Position numbers and translations under genes: made by a program. This document shows positions 1 through 5,918 of a DNA stretch of 10,508 nucleotides, one piece after another; positions within the stretch are counted from its first letter, which is position 1; every line of letters begins with the position of its first letter. This DNA comes from Gammaproteobacteria bacterium (GTDB lineage Bacteria; Pseudomonadota; Gammaproteobacteria; BMS3Bbin11), in NCBI GenBank assembly GCA_030597275.1, contig JAUVSB010000032.1, positions 1 through 10,508 of the forward strand, read 5' to 3'. Under the pieces are notes generated by a model. It saw nothing but the letters and a program-made list of their open reading frames with translations, was not told the DNA's origin and searched no databases.

Positions 1-283
1 CATCGATAAATAGTATAACGGTAGGGAAGCCGCGTACATTGTAGCGTCCGGCAAGTTTCATGTTTTCACCTTCATCCACTTCAACTTTTACCAGTTGTAC
101 CAGTCCCTGTTCCTCTTCTACTGCTTTTATAAGATTAGGTGCCAGCACATGACATGGACCGCACCAGTCTGCCCAGAAATCTACCAGTACAGGCGTAGTA
201 TGTGAAAACTTTATTACCTTCTCTTCAAAATCTGCCAGATTGCCATCAATGACATGCGGGTGACCTGGTTTGCGCTTATACAT
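1..283 (-). CDS. Thioredoxin family protein, 3' part missing (window edge)
   Basis: The 94 visible codons start MYKRKPGHPHVID and contain the redox site WCGPC at residues 40-44, after the VLVDFWADW strand. The cis-proline segment GFPT lies at residues 85-88. These are the two active-site elements of a thioredoxin fold, so this should be a cytoplasmic dithiol-disulfide oxidoreductase (no signal peptide is seen). The ATG is at 283; an AAGGAA stretch at 295-300 (read on the minus strand) lies about 11 nt upstream and is the likely ribosome binding site. The C-terminal end is outside the window, so it cannot be told whether this is a simple thioredoxin of about 110 residues or a longer thioredoxin-TPR (YbbN-like) protein. 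It lies 71 nt downstream of pyrC' on the same strand and may be the last gene of the operon or have its own promoter. Confidence 0.88.
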   Translation of the reverse strand, partial: MYKRKPGHPHVIDGNLADFEEKVIKFSHTTPVLVDFWADWCGPCHVLAPNLIKAVEEEQGLVQLVKVEVDEGENMKLAGRYNVRGFPTVILFID

Positions 284-354
284 GTTGCTAGCTATTCCTT
301 GTGATCTTTCAAATGTTGTCTTGCAGAGTTATTACGGGGGGGGCTAACTACAAC
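284..354 (-). other. Intergenic gap with a C8 tract between pyrC' and thioredoxin
   Basis: This 71-nt spacer contains eight G in a row on the plus strand at 336-343 (C8 on the transcribed strand). It is flanked by weakly complementary GAGTT and AACTC arms on the minus strand. No U-run follows, so I do not call a terminator. A -10-like TAATAA lies just after the C tract, but no -35 sits at a normal distance. Transcription may simply read through from pyrC' into the thioredoxin gene. Confidence 0.4.
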
Positions 355-1644
355 TCAGCTATCTGAATATACAATCTTACCGGCGTGTAATGTGCTGGTG
401 ACCCGGCCTTTTAGTGGCCAGTGTTTGAACGGAGTGTTATGGCCCTTGCTGAGGAGTTTCGTATTGTCTAACAGCCATTCAACATCAGGATCAAAGATAC
501 AAATATCAGCTCGATTACCAGTACCTAAAGAGCCCGCCTCAATGCCGAGCAGGCGGGCGGGACTAGAGCTTAAGCTGGCGATGAGTGTGTTGATATCCAG
601 AACCCCTTCATCAACCAGTTTCAAGCCCAGAGGCAACAGGGTTTCAAGCCCTGAGATGCCGGGTTCTGCATCGCTGAAGGCAGCAAGTTTGGCATCTTTC
701 TCATGCGGTTGATGATCTGAGCATATAGCCTGGATCTGCCCTGATGCAACGGCTTCACGCAAGCGGTCTTTATCTCTTTCAGTTCTTAGCGGAGGTGTGA
801 CACGGCAAAAGGTATTGAATTTACCAATATCATAATCGGTAAGATGGAGATGATGAATGGCTACATCAGCGCTAACATTGAGACCCCGCTCGCGGGCCTG
901 AACAATCAGATCCACAGATCGGGCAGATGATATACGGGCAAAATGTGCCCTTACCCCTGTTTGTTCAATGAGTGCCAGATCGCGTGCGATAATGATGGTT
1001 TCTGCTGCTTCAGGAATACCTGCCAATCCCAGTCTTGTGCTGATCTCGCCTTCATGCATGCAGCCCTCATCACTTAGCCAGGGGTCATTTGCTCGCAGCA
1101 TGACCAGCAGGTCAAAGCTGGCGGCATATTCCATTGCGCGTCGCATGATAATGGTATTGGTGATGGGGCGCTCTGCATTACAGAATGCGACACAGCCTGC
1201 CTGATGCAAGGCAAACATATCGGACAGCGTCTCTCCTTCCAGACCCGTGGTCAACGCACCGATGGGCAGTAACTGAGTCAAACCAATTTCTGCAGCACGT
1301 TGCGTCAGCATGCTGGCCATCGCCGGTGTGTCGATGATGGGTGAGGTGTCCGGTGGGCAGCAGCAAGTAGTAATACCACCGGCGGCCGCTGCGGCGCTTT
1401 CGCTCTTCAGTGTAGCCTTGTATTCCTGCCCCGGCTCACGCATACGTACACTGAGATCAACCAGCCCGGGGCAGACAATCTGGTTCTCGGCCTCGATAGT
1501 CTTATCTGCTGTAAAACCAGCTGGCGCCTTGCCGCTGGCGACAATTTTTCCCTGGCTGACAAACAGGTCCTCAATACTGTCGACACGATTAGCCGGGTCT
1601 ATGATGCGCCCGCCCCTTATATGTATGTTCATTTGTTCAGCCAT
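355..1644 (-). CDS. pyrC': Non-catalytic dihydroorotase-like ATCase subunit PyrC'
   Basis: This 429-residue protein has the class I dihydroorotase fold. In active enzymes the first zinc site is D-x-H-x-H followed by REPG. Here that stretch (residues 63-72) reads DLSVRMREPG, so both histidines are replaced by Ser and Arg. A later histidine segment is also altered (HFARISSARS, about 234-243), although DHQPHEKDAK (about 310-319) is kept. This pattern is that of Pseudomonas PyrC', which does not hydrolyse dihydroorotate but assembles with PyrB into the class A ATCase. An active PyrC must therefore be encoded elsewhere. I chose the ATG at 1644 because GGAG sits 5 nt upstream and the start overlaps the pyrB stop by 8 nt (ATGGCTGA). 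A TTG at 1659 and an ATG at 1632 are less likely. It is the last gene of the pyr group. Confidence 0.93.
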   Translation of the reverse strand: MAEQMNIHIRGGRIIDPANRVDSIEDLFVSQGKIVASGKAPAGFTADKTIEAENQIVCPGLVDLSVRMREPGQEYKATLKSESAAAAAGGITTCCCPPDTSPIIDTPAMASMLTQRAAEIGLTQLLPIGALTTGLEGETLSDMFALHQAGCVAFCNAERPITNTIIMRRAMEYAASFDLLVMLRANDPWLSDEGCMHEGEISTRLGLAGIPEAAETIIIARDLALIEQTGVRAHFARISSARSVDLIVQARERGLNVSADVAIHHLHLTDYDIGKFNTFCRVTPPLRTERDKDRLREAVASGQIQAICSDHQPHEKDAKLAAFSDAEPGISGLETLLPLGLKLVDEGVLDINTLIASLSSSPARLLGIEAGSLGTGNRADICIFDPDVEWLLDNTKLLSKGHNTPFKHWPLKGRVTSTLHAGKIVYSDS

Positions 1645-2599
1645 TATTGTCTCCACCAAGGATCATCGCCATCACTGCCATTCGCACAGCAATGCCGTTG
1701 GTGACCTGTGGCAGAATCACTGAGTGCGGGCCATCTGCCACCTCAGAGGATATTTCGAGGCCACGATTAATCGGGCCGGGGTGCATGACGATGGCATCAT
1801 CCGCTGCCGCTGCAAGGCTCTCGCTCGTCAGTCCGTAAAGATTGAAATACTCCTGTTCGCTCGGGATATAGGCCTTGGACATACGTTCCTTCTGCAGTCT
1901 TAGCATCATCACTACATCAACACCGTCAAGGCCCTGTTGCAGATCGCTATAGACATGCACACCCAGACGTTCAACCTGGGCCGGCAACAGACTATTGGGT
2001 GCGATGACCCGAATTTCGTGTACACCGAGGCTGTTTAGGGCATGAATTTGTGAGCGCGCAACACGCGAATGCAGGATGTCGCCTACAATAGCAACCCGCA
2101 GCTCATGGAACGGGCCCTTGTACTGGCGGATGGTGAACATGTCGAGCATTGCCTGGGTCGGGTGTGCATGCTGACCATCTCCGGCATTGATGATATGTAC
2201 ATGATCGGGAACGTGCTGGGCTATCAGTTCGGCAACGCCACTCTTTGCATGCCGAAGGACAAACAAATCGGTATGCATGGCCTCAAGAATGTTGACGGTA
2301 TCGAGCAGGGTTTCACCCTTGCTGGTTGACGAGGTTGTTGGATTTAGATTGATGACATCTGCTGACAGACGCTTGGCGGCTATTTCGAAGGTCGTACGAG
2401 TACGGCTGCTGTTTTCGAAAAATAGATTCACCACAGTAAAACCACGTAACAGGGGCAGCTTCTTAATATCACGCTGGCCAAACTGGGTGAATTTATCGGC
2501 AGTGATCAGAATCTGTTCCAGTGTTTCTTTACGCAGTCCTTCGATAGAAAGGAAGTGGTGCAGTTTGCCGCTGTCAGTATATTGGAGGTTGCGGCTCAC
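1637..2599 (-). CDS. pyrB: Aspartate carbamoyltransferase catalytic chain PyrB
   Basis: PyrB joins carbamoyl phosphate and aspartate to give carbamoyl aspartate, the committed step of pyrimidine synthesis in the cytoplasm. The 320-residue protein shows the carbamoyl-phosphate loop FFENSSRTRTTFE (60-72), the SSTSKGE loop with its active-site lysine (K94), HPTQ (146-149), LRLQKERM (233-240) and HPGPINRG (273-280). The canonical STRTR is SSRTR here, a mild change. The N-terminal stretch before the core is slightly longer than in E. coli PyrB and resembles that of the Pseudomonas chain, which fits the class A enzyme that pairs with PyrC'. The start is GTG at 2599, overlapping the pyrR stop (GTGA), with GGAG about 10 nt upstream; no ATG lies nearby in frame. 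Confidence 0.97.
   Translation of the reverse strand: MSRNLQYTDSGKLHHFLSIEGLRKETLEQILITADKFTQFGQRDIKKLPLLRGFTVVNLFFENSSRTRTTFEIAAKRLSADVINLNPTTSSTSKGETLLDTVNILEAMHTDLFVLRHAKSGVAELIAQHVPDHVHIINAGDGQHAHPTQAMLDMFTIRQYKGPFHELRVAIVGDILHSRVARSQIHALNSLGVHEIRVIAPNSLLPAQVERLGVHVYSDLQQGLDGVDVVMMLRLQKERMSKAYIPSEQEYFNLYGLTSESLAAAADDAIVMHPGPINRGLEISSEVADGPHSVILPQVTNGIAVRMAVMAMILGGDNNG
1644..1654 (-). promoter_or_regulatory. Ribosome binding site of pyrC', shared 11-mer GGAGACAATAA
   Basis: The minus strand reads GGAGACAATAATGG in the end of pyrB. The GGAG is 5 nt before the ATG at 1644, which decides the start of pyrC'. The same 11-mer precedes pyrB. Confidence 0.6.
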
Positions 2600-3099
2600 G
2601 ACTTATTGTCTCCAATGGATAGAGACATGTTGTCTGGACCACTCAGCTTCACCTGCTGATCCGGGCTCAGGTTAACCTTCATGCCACAGTAGTCGGCCTG
2701 GATGGGAAGTTCACGGCCATTGCGTTCCACCAGCACGCAAAGGTGAATCGAAGCAGGCCTGCCATAATCAAAAATTTCATTCATCGCAGCGCGTATTGTG
2801 CGACCTGTCTGCAGTACATCGTCAACCAGTAGAATATGACGATCGCTTATGTCCTCTGGCAAGTGTGAGGCCTTGACCTTAGGGTTCAGGCCAATGCGGC
2901 TAAAGTCATCGCGATAGAAGCTGATGTCAAGGCTGCCGCAAGGTTCTGAAATGGCCAGTCTCTGGTGTAGAATCTCAGCCAACCATGAGCCGCCGGTATG
3001 AATACCAATGATGAGAGGATTGCTTGAAAGCAGGGGAGTAAGATCAGTGACCAGTTTGTCGAGCAGAGTAGGGACTTCTACATCAATCTTCTTTGTCAT
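2596..3099 (-). CDS. pyrR: PyrR-type bifunctional regulator / uracil phosphoribosyltransferase
   Basis: This protein of 167 residues has a type I phosphoribosyltransferase fold. It shows GIHTGGSWLAE (about 32-42), SFYRDDF (about 60-66) and the PRPP-binding loop ILLVDDVLQTGRT (about 89-101), followed by FDYGRPAS. In Bacillus PyrR binds pyr mRNA and also has uracil phosphoribosyltransferase activity; in Pseudomonas the homologue lies directly before pyrB and takes part in pyr gene control. Which of these roles applies here cannot be read from sequence. I prefer the ATG at 3099 because the N-terminus then matches the usual family length; an ATG at 3114 would add five residues (MDWPG). Neither has a good ribosome binding site, so translation is probably coupled to ruvX, whose 3' end overlaps by 17 or 32 nt. 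Confidence 0.93.
   Translation of the reverse strand: MTKKIDVEVPTLLDKLVTDLTPLLSSNPLIIGIHTGGSWLAEILHQRLAISEPCGSLDISFYRDDFSRIGLNPKVKASHLPEDISDRHILLVDDVLQTGRTIRAAMNEIFDYGRPASIHLCVLVERNGRELPIQADYCGMKVNLSPDQQVKLSGPDNMSLSIGDNKS
2603..2613 (-). promoter_or_regulatory. Ribosome binding site of pyrB, shared 11-mer GGAGACAATAA
   Basis: The minus strand reads GGAGACAATAA within the end of pyrR, with GGAG 10 nt before the pyrB GTG. The identical 11-mer is found before pyrC' at 1644-1654. The upstream TAA in the pyrB frame confirms that pyrB cannot start earlier. Confidence 0.6.
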
Positions 3100-3520
3100 T
3101 CCCGGCCAGTCCATTCAAGAAGGTTTGCAGGATCTCTCGTGCTGCATAGCTGTCGACAAGACCCCTCGAGCGTTTGCTATTATAGCCTGCCTCGCGTATT
3201 TCAGATAGTGCCATGTGAGAGCTCAGTCTTTCATCAACATGATGTACCGTTATCTGGTAGCGTCCGTGCAGACGGTTGCCGAAACGTTTAGCCTTTGGCG
3301 TCACCGGGTTGTCGCTTTCATCCATCTGGATTGGCCAGCCGACAACCAATGCATCAGGCTGCCATTCTTCTATCAGACGGGTAATATGCGTCCAGTCGGG
3401 CTGCTCGTTTTTAACCACGATGGTGTCGAGTGCTGTTGCGCTGCCCGAAACTGTATTACCAACAGCTACTCCTATCCGTTTGGTGCCATAGTCGAAGCCC
3501 AGGTATGTCGCAGACTTCAT
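3083..3520 (-). CDS. ruvX: RuvX/YqgF family RNase H-fold nuclease
   Basis: This is a 145-residue protein of the YqgF/RuvX family. Family members are linked to 5' processing of 16S rRNA precursor and to resolution of Holliday junctions. The three acidic positions expected of the RNase H-like active site are visible: Asp10 in GFDYGTKRIG, Glu97 in VDERLSS and Asp123 in GLVDSYAA. The VVGWPIQMDES segment (59-69) corresponds to the family's VVGLPxxMDG motif, with Trp in place of the usual Leu. The length is normal. The ATG at 3520 overlaps the yqgE stop as ATGA, the conserved yqgE-ruvX pairing of proteobacteria. Confidence 0.96.
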   Translation of the reverse strand: MKSATYLGFDYGTKRIGVAVGNTVSGSATALDTIVVKNEQPDWTHITRLIEEWQPDALVVGWPIQMDESDNPVTPKAKRFGNRLHGRYQITVHHVDERLSSHMALSEIREAGYNSKRSRGLVDSYAAREILQTFLNGLAGNDKED

Positions 3521-4071
3521 GCCTGACCAGAATAATAAGACATTTTGCTAAGATCTATATCGGCCAGGCTGGCCGCGGCTTGCCAGCGGTGTTTGCTTGA
3601 GGTGTTAAATATTATATTGTTTTCTGCAGCAGCATAGACCCAGGAGTTCTCAGACATTTCATACTCCAGCTGGCCCGGTGCCCAACCGGCACAACCGAGA
3701 GCGAGTAAATAATGTTCCGTTTCCATGCCATCGGCCAGGGCTTCCAGGAAATCAATGGATGTCGTCAGGTTTAGGTCCCTGCTTACCTGGATGGTCTGTT
3801 GCCATTGCTGCTGACTGTCATGCAGGATAAAGAGATTTTCCTGCCTGACTGGTCCCCCATACCAGACAGAATGTTCGGGGTATAGCAACTTATCTGTTCT
3901 TAAGCCAGCATTACTGAATAACTCAGCCACACTTAAAGCCAGCGGCTGATTAATGACAACACCCATTGCGCCTTCATCATCATGGTGGCAAATCAGCGTC
4001 ACGCTGTGGCCAAAGTTTTCGTCATCCAGTGCTGGCATGGCAATAAGAAAATGATTGGTGAGTGATTTCAC
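3517..4071 (-). CDS. yqgE: YqgE/AlgH family protein (DUF179)
   Basis: The 184-residue protein carries the YqgE/AlgH hallmarks: an N-terminal HFLIAMPALDDENF, GAMGVVINQPL (34-44), YGGPV (71-75) and LALGCAGWAPGQLE (123-136). No signal peptide or membrane segment is visible, so it should be cytoplasmic. The biochemical function of the family is unknown; the AlgH name comes from an effect on alginate production in Pseudomonas. The start is GTG at 4071, overlapping the tonB stop as GTGA, and no ATG lies closer than residue 12, inside the conserved N-terminal motif. The next gene downstream is ruvX, its usual partner. Confidence 0.95.
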   Translation of the reverse strand: MKSLTNHFLIAMPALDDENFGHSVTLICHHDDEGAMGVVINQPLALSVAELFSNAGLRTDKLLYPEHSVWYGGPVRQENLFILHDSQQQWQQTIQVSRDLNLTTSIDFLEALADGMETEHYLLALGCAGWAPGQLEYEMSENSWVYAAAENNIIFNTSSKHRWQAAASLADIDLSKMSYYSGQA

Positions 4072-4958
4072 TGGCTGGTCAGACGGTCTCCATGCTGAAA
4101 TTTCCAGGTTCGGGTAATGTGAATAATATCGACCTCATCACGAAAATTCTTAGGGAAAGGGGAGTAGGGTGCGGCCAGGCGGACGATGCGAATGGCTGCA
4201 TCATCGAGTGCTTTATGATGTGAGCTGCGACGGACATTGATATTATCGAGTTTGCCGTCAGGAAGGATGGCAACGTCCAGTACCAGGCTACCGGCCAGAT
4301 TACGGCGCTTGGCTTCTTCAGGATAATTCAGGTTGCCTATACGTTCGACCTTGGCACGCCAGGCATCCATATAGGTGGCATATTTGTATTCGCGCGTATT
4401 TGCAGTAAGAAATTTTCTTCTTGGTCTTTTTTGATAGTTCTCCTGCAGTATAGATAATTCCGCGAGTAAGCGTTCACGTTCCTGCGCTAAAATCATCGGT
4501 TCTGGCAGGCCAATTAATCGCTTTTGTATTGGCGTTTTCTTTTTCTCATTTTCAAGCGGCTGTACTACAGGCTTTTGTTTGCTTGATTTAGTAACCAGTA
4601 CTTTGTCCGTTTCGGTAACTAGCTCCTCGCTGGCAGCACTTTGTGGGCGGAACATAGGTTGAGATTGATTTTTTATGCCAGCCCCTGGCAAGGGCGTTTT
4701 CGCTCGTAAGTCTTTATCCGTATCGCCACCACCCTGTTGGCTGGCATTGGCCAGGAATGATGCATTGTCTGGTTCTTTCTCGGTATGTGTCTGCACCAGA
4801 GTGATTTCAAGTTGAGGTGCATCATCATGGACAGGCTTCTTCGGCAGAGAAAAGGTCAGGCCCAGTATCAGGACGATATGCAGCAGTGCCGCACCAAGCA
4901 GTGTAATGCCAAGATCACTGCTGCTGTCAGGGTCACTGAAAATGTCGGCGTAGCTCAT
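4068..4958 (-). CDS. tonB: Energy transducer TonB family protein
   Basis: The 296-residue protein has a short cytoplasmic N-terminus, one membrane segment (about 16-37, containing His27) and a long charged periplasmic linker. A helical, coiled-coil-like stretch (about 155-178) follows. The TonB C-terminal domain begins near residue 195 (YMDAWRAKVERIGNLNYPEEA), continues with GSLVLDVAILPDGKL and ends near residue 287 in ITRTWKF. TonB proteins carry proton-motive-force energy from ExbB-ExbD to outer-membrane receptors. The His of the family's S-x3-H membrane motif is kept, but the Ser position is Ala23. No exbB or exbD is in the window. In P. aeruginosa the TonB at this position (tonB3) was tied to twitching motility, and here too it lies near pilG. 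The ATG at 4958 overlaps the upstream stop as ATGA. Confidence 0.92.
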   Translation of the reverse strand: MSYADIFSDPDSSSDLGITLLGAALLHIVLILGLTFSLPKKPVHDDAPQLEITLVQTHTEKEPDNASFLANASQQGGGDTDKDLRAKTPLPGAGIKNQSQPMFRPQSAASEELVTETDKVLVTKSSKQKPVVQPLENEKKKTPIQKRLIGLPEPMILAQERERLLAELSILQENYQKRPRRKFLTANTREYKYATYMDAWRAKVERIGNLNYPEEAKRRNLAGSLVLDVAILPDGKLDNINVRRSSHHKALDDAAIRIVRLAAPYSPFPKNFRDEVDIIHITRTWKFQHGDRLTSQ

Positions 4959-5482
4959 ATACTATTATGCTTAGGGTCAGTAAGTCGCTTTTCTATAGAT
5001 GAGGCAATTATAGCGTTAAATAAGCCAAAAAGAATGCCTGCCGTTATCAGTATGGGCGTTAATACCAGTATTCCAGGGTGTGGGATGAACAGCCACCAGG
5101 CGACAAAAAGCTGGGCCATAACATGGGAAATACTGGACAGTACACTCACACCCACCAGCCCTACCCAGCGACGCATTACTGTCCAGAGCAGCCACATAGT
5201 CAGTAGACTGGCCAGTGCCCCGCTGAGACTGAGCAAAAATGTGGGTGACATGAATGTTCCCAGCAACAGGCTTCCGGCTGTTACACGTAACAGGCTTACC
5301 CAGGCAGCAAATCGCCAGCCATAGCGAAATAACACCAGCAGGGTGATAATATTGGCCAGGCCCGGTTTGACGCCGGGAACGGGACTGGGAAAACCACTTT
5401 CCAGCACATGGATAACGATCGCCAGTGCTGCAAAGGCGGCTACCTTTCTATCTTCGTCGGTGATTTCAATATTTTTTTTCAA
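4955..5482 (-). CDS. Gx transporter family membrane protein (heptaprenyl-PP synthase component I-like)
   Basis: This 175-residue integral membrane protein has about five or six hydrophobic segments. The signature SPVPGVKPGLANI lies at residues 33-45, near the first helix, with SLSGALAS (85-92) and the SISHVMAQL segment (117-125) later. This matches the family named Gx transporter or, misleadingly, heptaprenyl diphosphate synthase component I. The substrate is unknown; an ECF-type or flavin/quinone-related role has been suggested from gene context. The only usable start is TTG at 5482, since an in-frame TGA lies four codons upstream. It has no clear ribosome binding site and is embedded in a T7-G-A8 tract. 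An ATT at 5488 is a less likely alternative. It overlaps tonB as ATGA and follows the NusG_II and ApbE genes, suggesting a joint redox or flavin role. Confidence 0.87.
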   Translation of the reverse strand: MKKNIEITDEDRKVAAFAALAIVIHVLESGFPSPVPGVKPGLANIITLLVLFRYGWRFAAWVSLLRVTAGSLLLGTFMSPTFLLSLSGALASLLTMWLLWTVMRRWVGLVGVSVLSSISHVMAQLFVAWWLFIPHPGILVLTPILITAGILFGLFNAIIASSIEKRLTDPKHNSI

Positions 5483-5539
5483 AAAAATTTTTCAGTTTTC
5501 AGTTTTCGGGATTGGGTCTTTGACTTCACTGAAAACCGA
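5472..5539 (-). promoter_or_regulatory. Hairpin and T7-G-A8 tract at the Gx gene start
   Basis: On the minus strand, arms at 5529-5539 (TCGGTTTTCAG) and 5492-5502 (CTGAAAACTGA) can form an 11-bp stem with one G-U pair and a 26-nt loop. The stem is followed by A-rich bases, seven T, the G of the TTG start, and eight A (5472-5487). A hairpin followed by U7 could act as a weak terminator or attenuator, or hide the TTG start. The large loop and the A-run between stem and U-tract make a strong terminator unlikely. Confidence 0.35.
5480..5529 (-). other. Possible 16-codon ORF overlapping the Gx start (TTGA)
   Basis: A GTG at 5529 opens a frame encoding VKSKTQSRKLKTEKFF, which ends in a TGA overlapping the Gx TTG start as TTGA. 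This copies the 4-nt overlap style of the rest of the operon and would give translational coupling across an otherwise uncoupled junction. No ribosome binding site is clear before the GTG, the peptide is very basic and resembles nothing I know, so it may be chance. Confidence 0.2.
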
Positions 5540-5549
5540 ATGCTATTGG

Positions 5550-5918
5550 TTAAAAATTAATCCCATCAAAACGATCTTCTTGCGACAGTAGCGATACACC
5601 GACCTTGTTTGGCAGGCATGCAATATGATCGCCGCTTTGCTGATGCCAGCCACTTAAAATACAAATCTTTCCCCTACAGGGCGAATGGATGAAGCGTACT
5701 TTGCCATCATGAATTTCAATAATACTGTCACCGAGTTCTCCTGTTACCTTAATCTGGTGATTTTCCATTATTGAATAAGTGGCAGGGGAGGCATCGGCAA
5801 CAGTTATATTTATCGCAGTTGTTTCACCTGGCTGCTGTTTTGTCATTGACCAGGGCAGGGGGATGAGCATCAGACTGAAAAGTAAAATTACCCAGTCGCC
5901 GATTTTCGTTTTAATCAT
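5550..5918 (-). CDS. NusG domain II-containing membrane-anchored protein
   Basis: The 122-residue protein has an N-terminal hydrophobic anchor or signal (about 8-22) followed by a single small beta domain outside the membrane. Residues 62-106 carry the NusG_II pattern: a SIIEIHDGKVRFI strand, then SPCRGKIC with Cys81 and Cys86, GW, and IACLPNKVGV with Cys101. This is not the transcription factor NusG: the NGN domain is absent and the protein is predicted to face the periplasm. The function of the family is not established; it recurs next to Gx transporter and ApbE genes in flavin or quinone redox loci. The three cysteines might bind a cofactor or form a disulfide. The ATG at 5918 overlaps the apbE stop as ATGA, and the TAA at 5550 leaves 67 nt before the next gene. 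Confidence 0.87.
   Translation of the reverse strand: MIKTKIGDWVILLFSLMLIPLPWSMTKQQPGETTAINITVADASPATYSIMENHQIKVTGELGDSIIEIHDGKVRFIHSPCRGKICILSGWHQQSGDHIACLPNKVGVSLLSQEDRFDGINF

Noticed and set aside
355..1644. Active dihydroorotase PyrC
   Set aside because: The HxH zinc motif is replaced by S-x-R, and the gene lies directly after pyrB as the non-catalytic subunit does.
1310..1723. Plus-strand frames opposite pyrC' and pyrB (also 2277-2675)
   Set aside because: They are fully antisense to well-supported enzymes, with no domain and no ribosome binding site.
4785..5324. 179-codon open frame on the plus strand
   Set aside because: It lies antisense across tonB and the Gx gene, both of which have clear family motifs on the minus strand; its own translation has no recognisable domain.
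5492..5539. Intrinsic terminator between the NusG_II and Gx genes
   Set aside because: The stem is AT-rich with a 26-nt loop and is separated from the U-tract by A residues; kept only as a possible regulatory structure.
5550..5918. Transcription factor NusG
   Set aside because: Only the NusG_II-type domain is present, behind a membrane anchor; there is no NGN domain.
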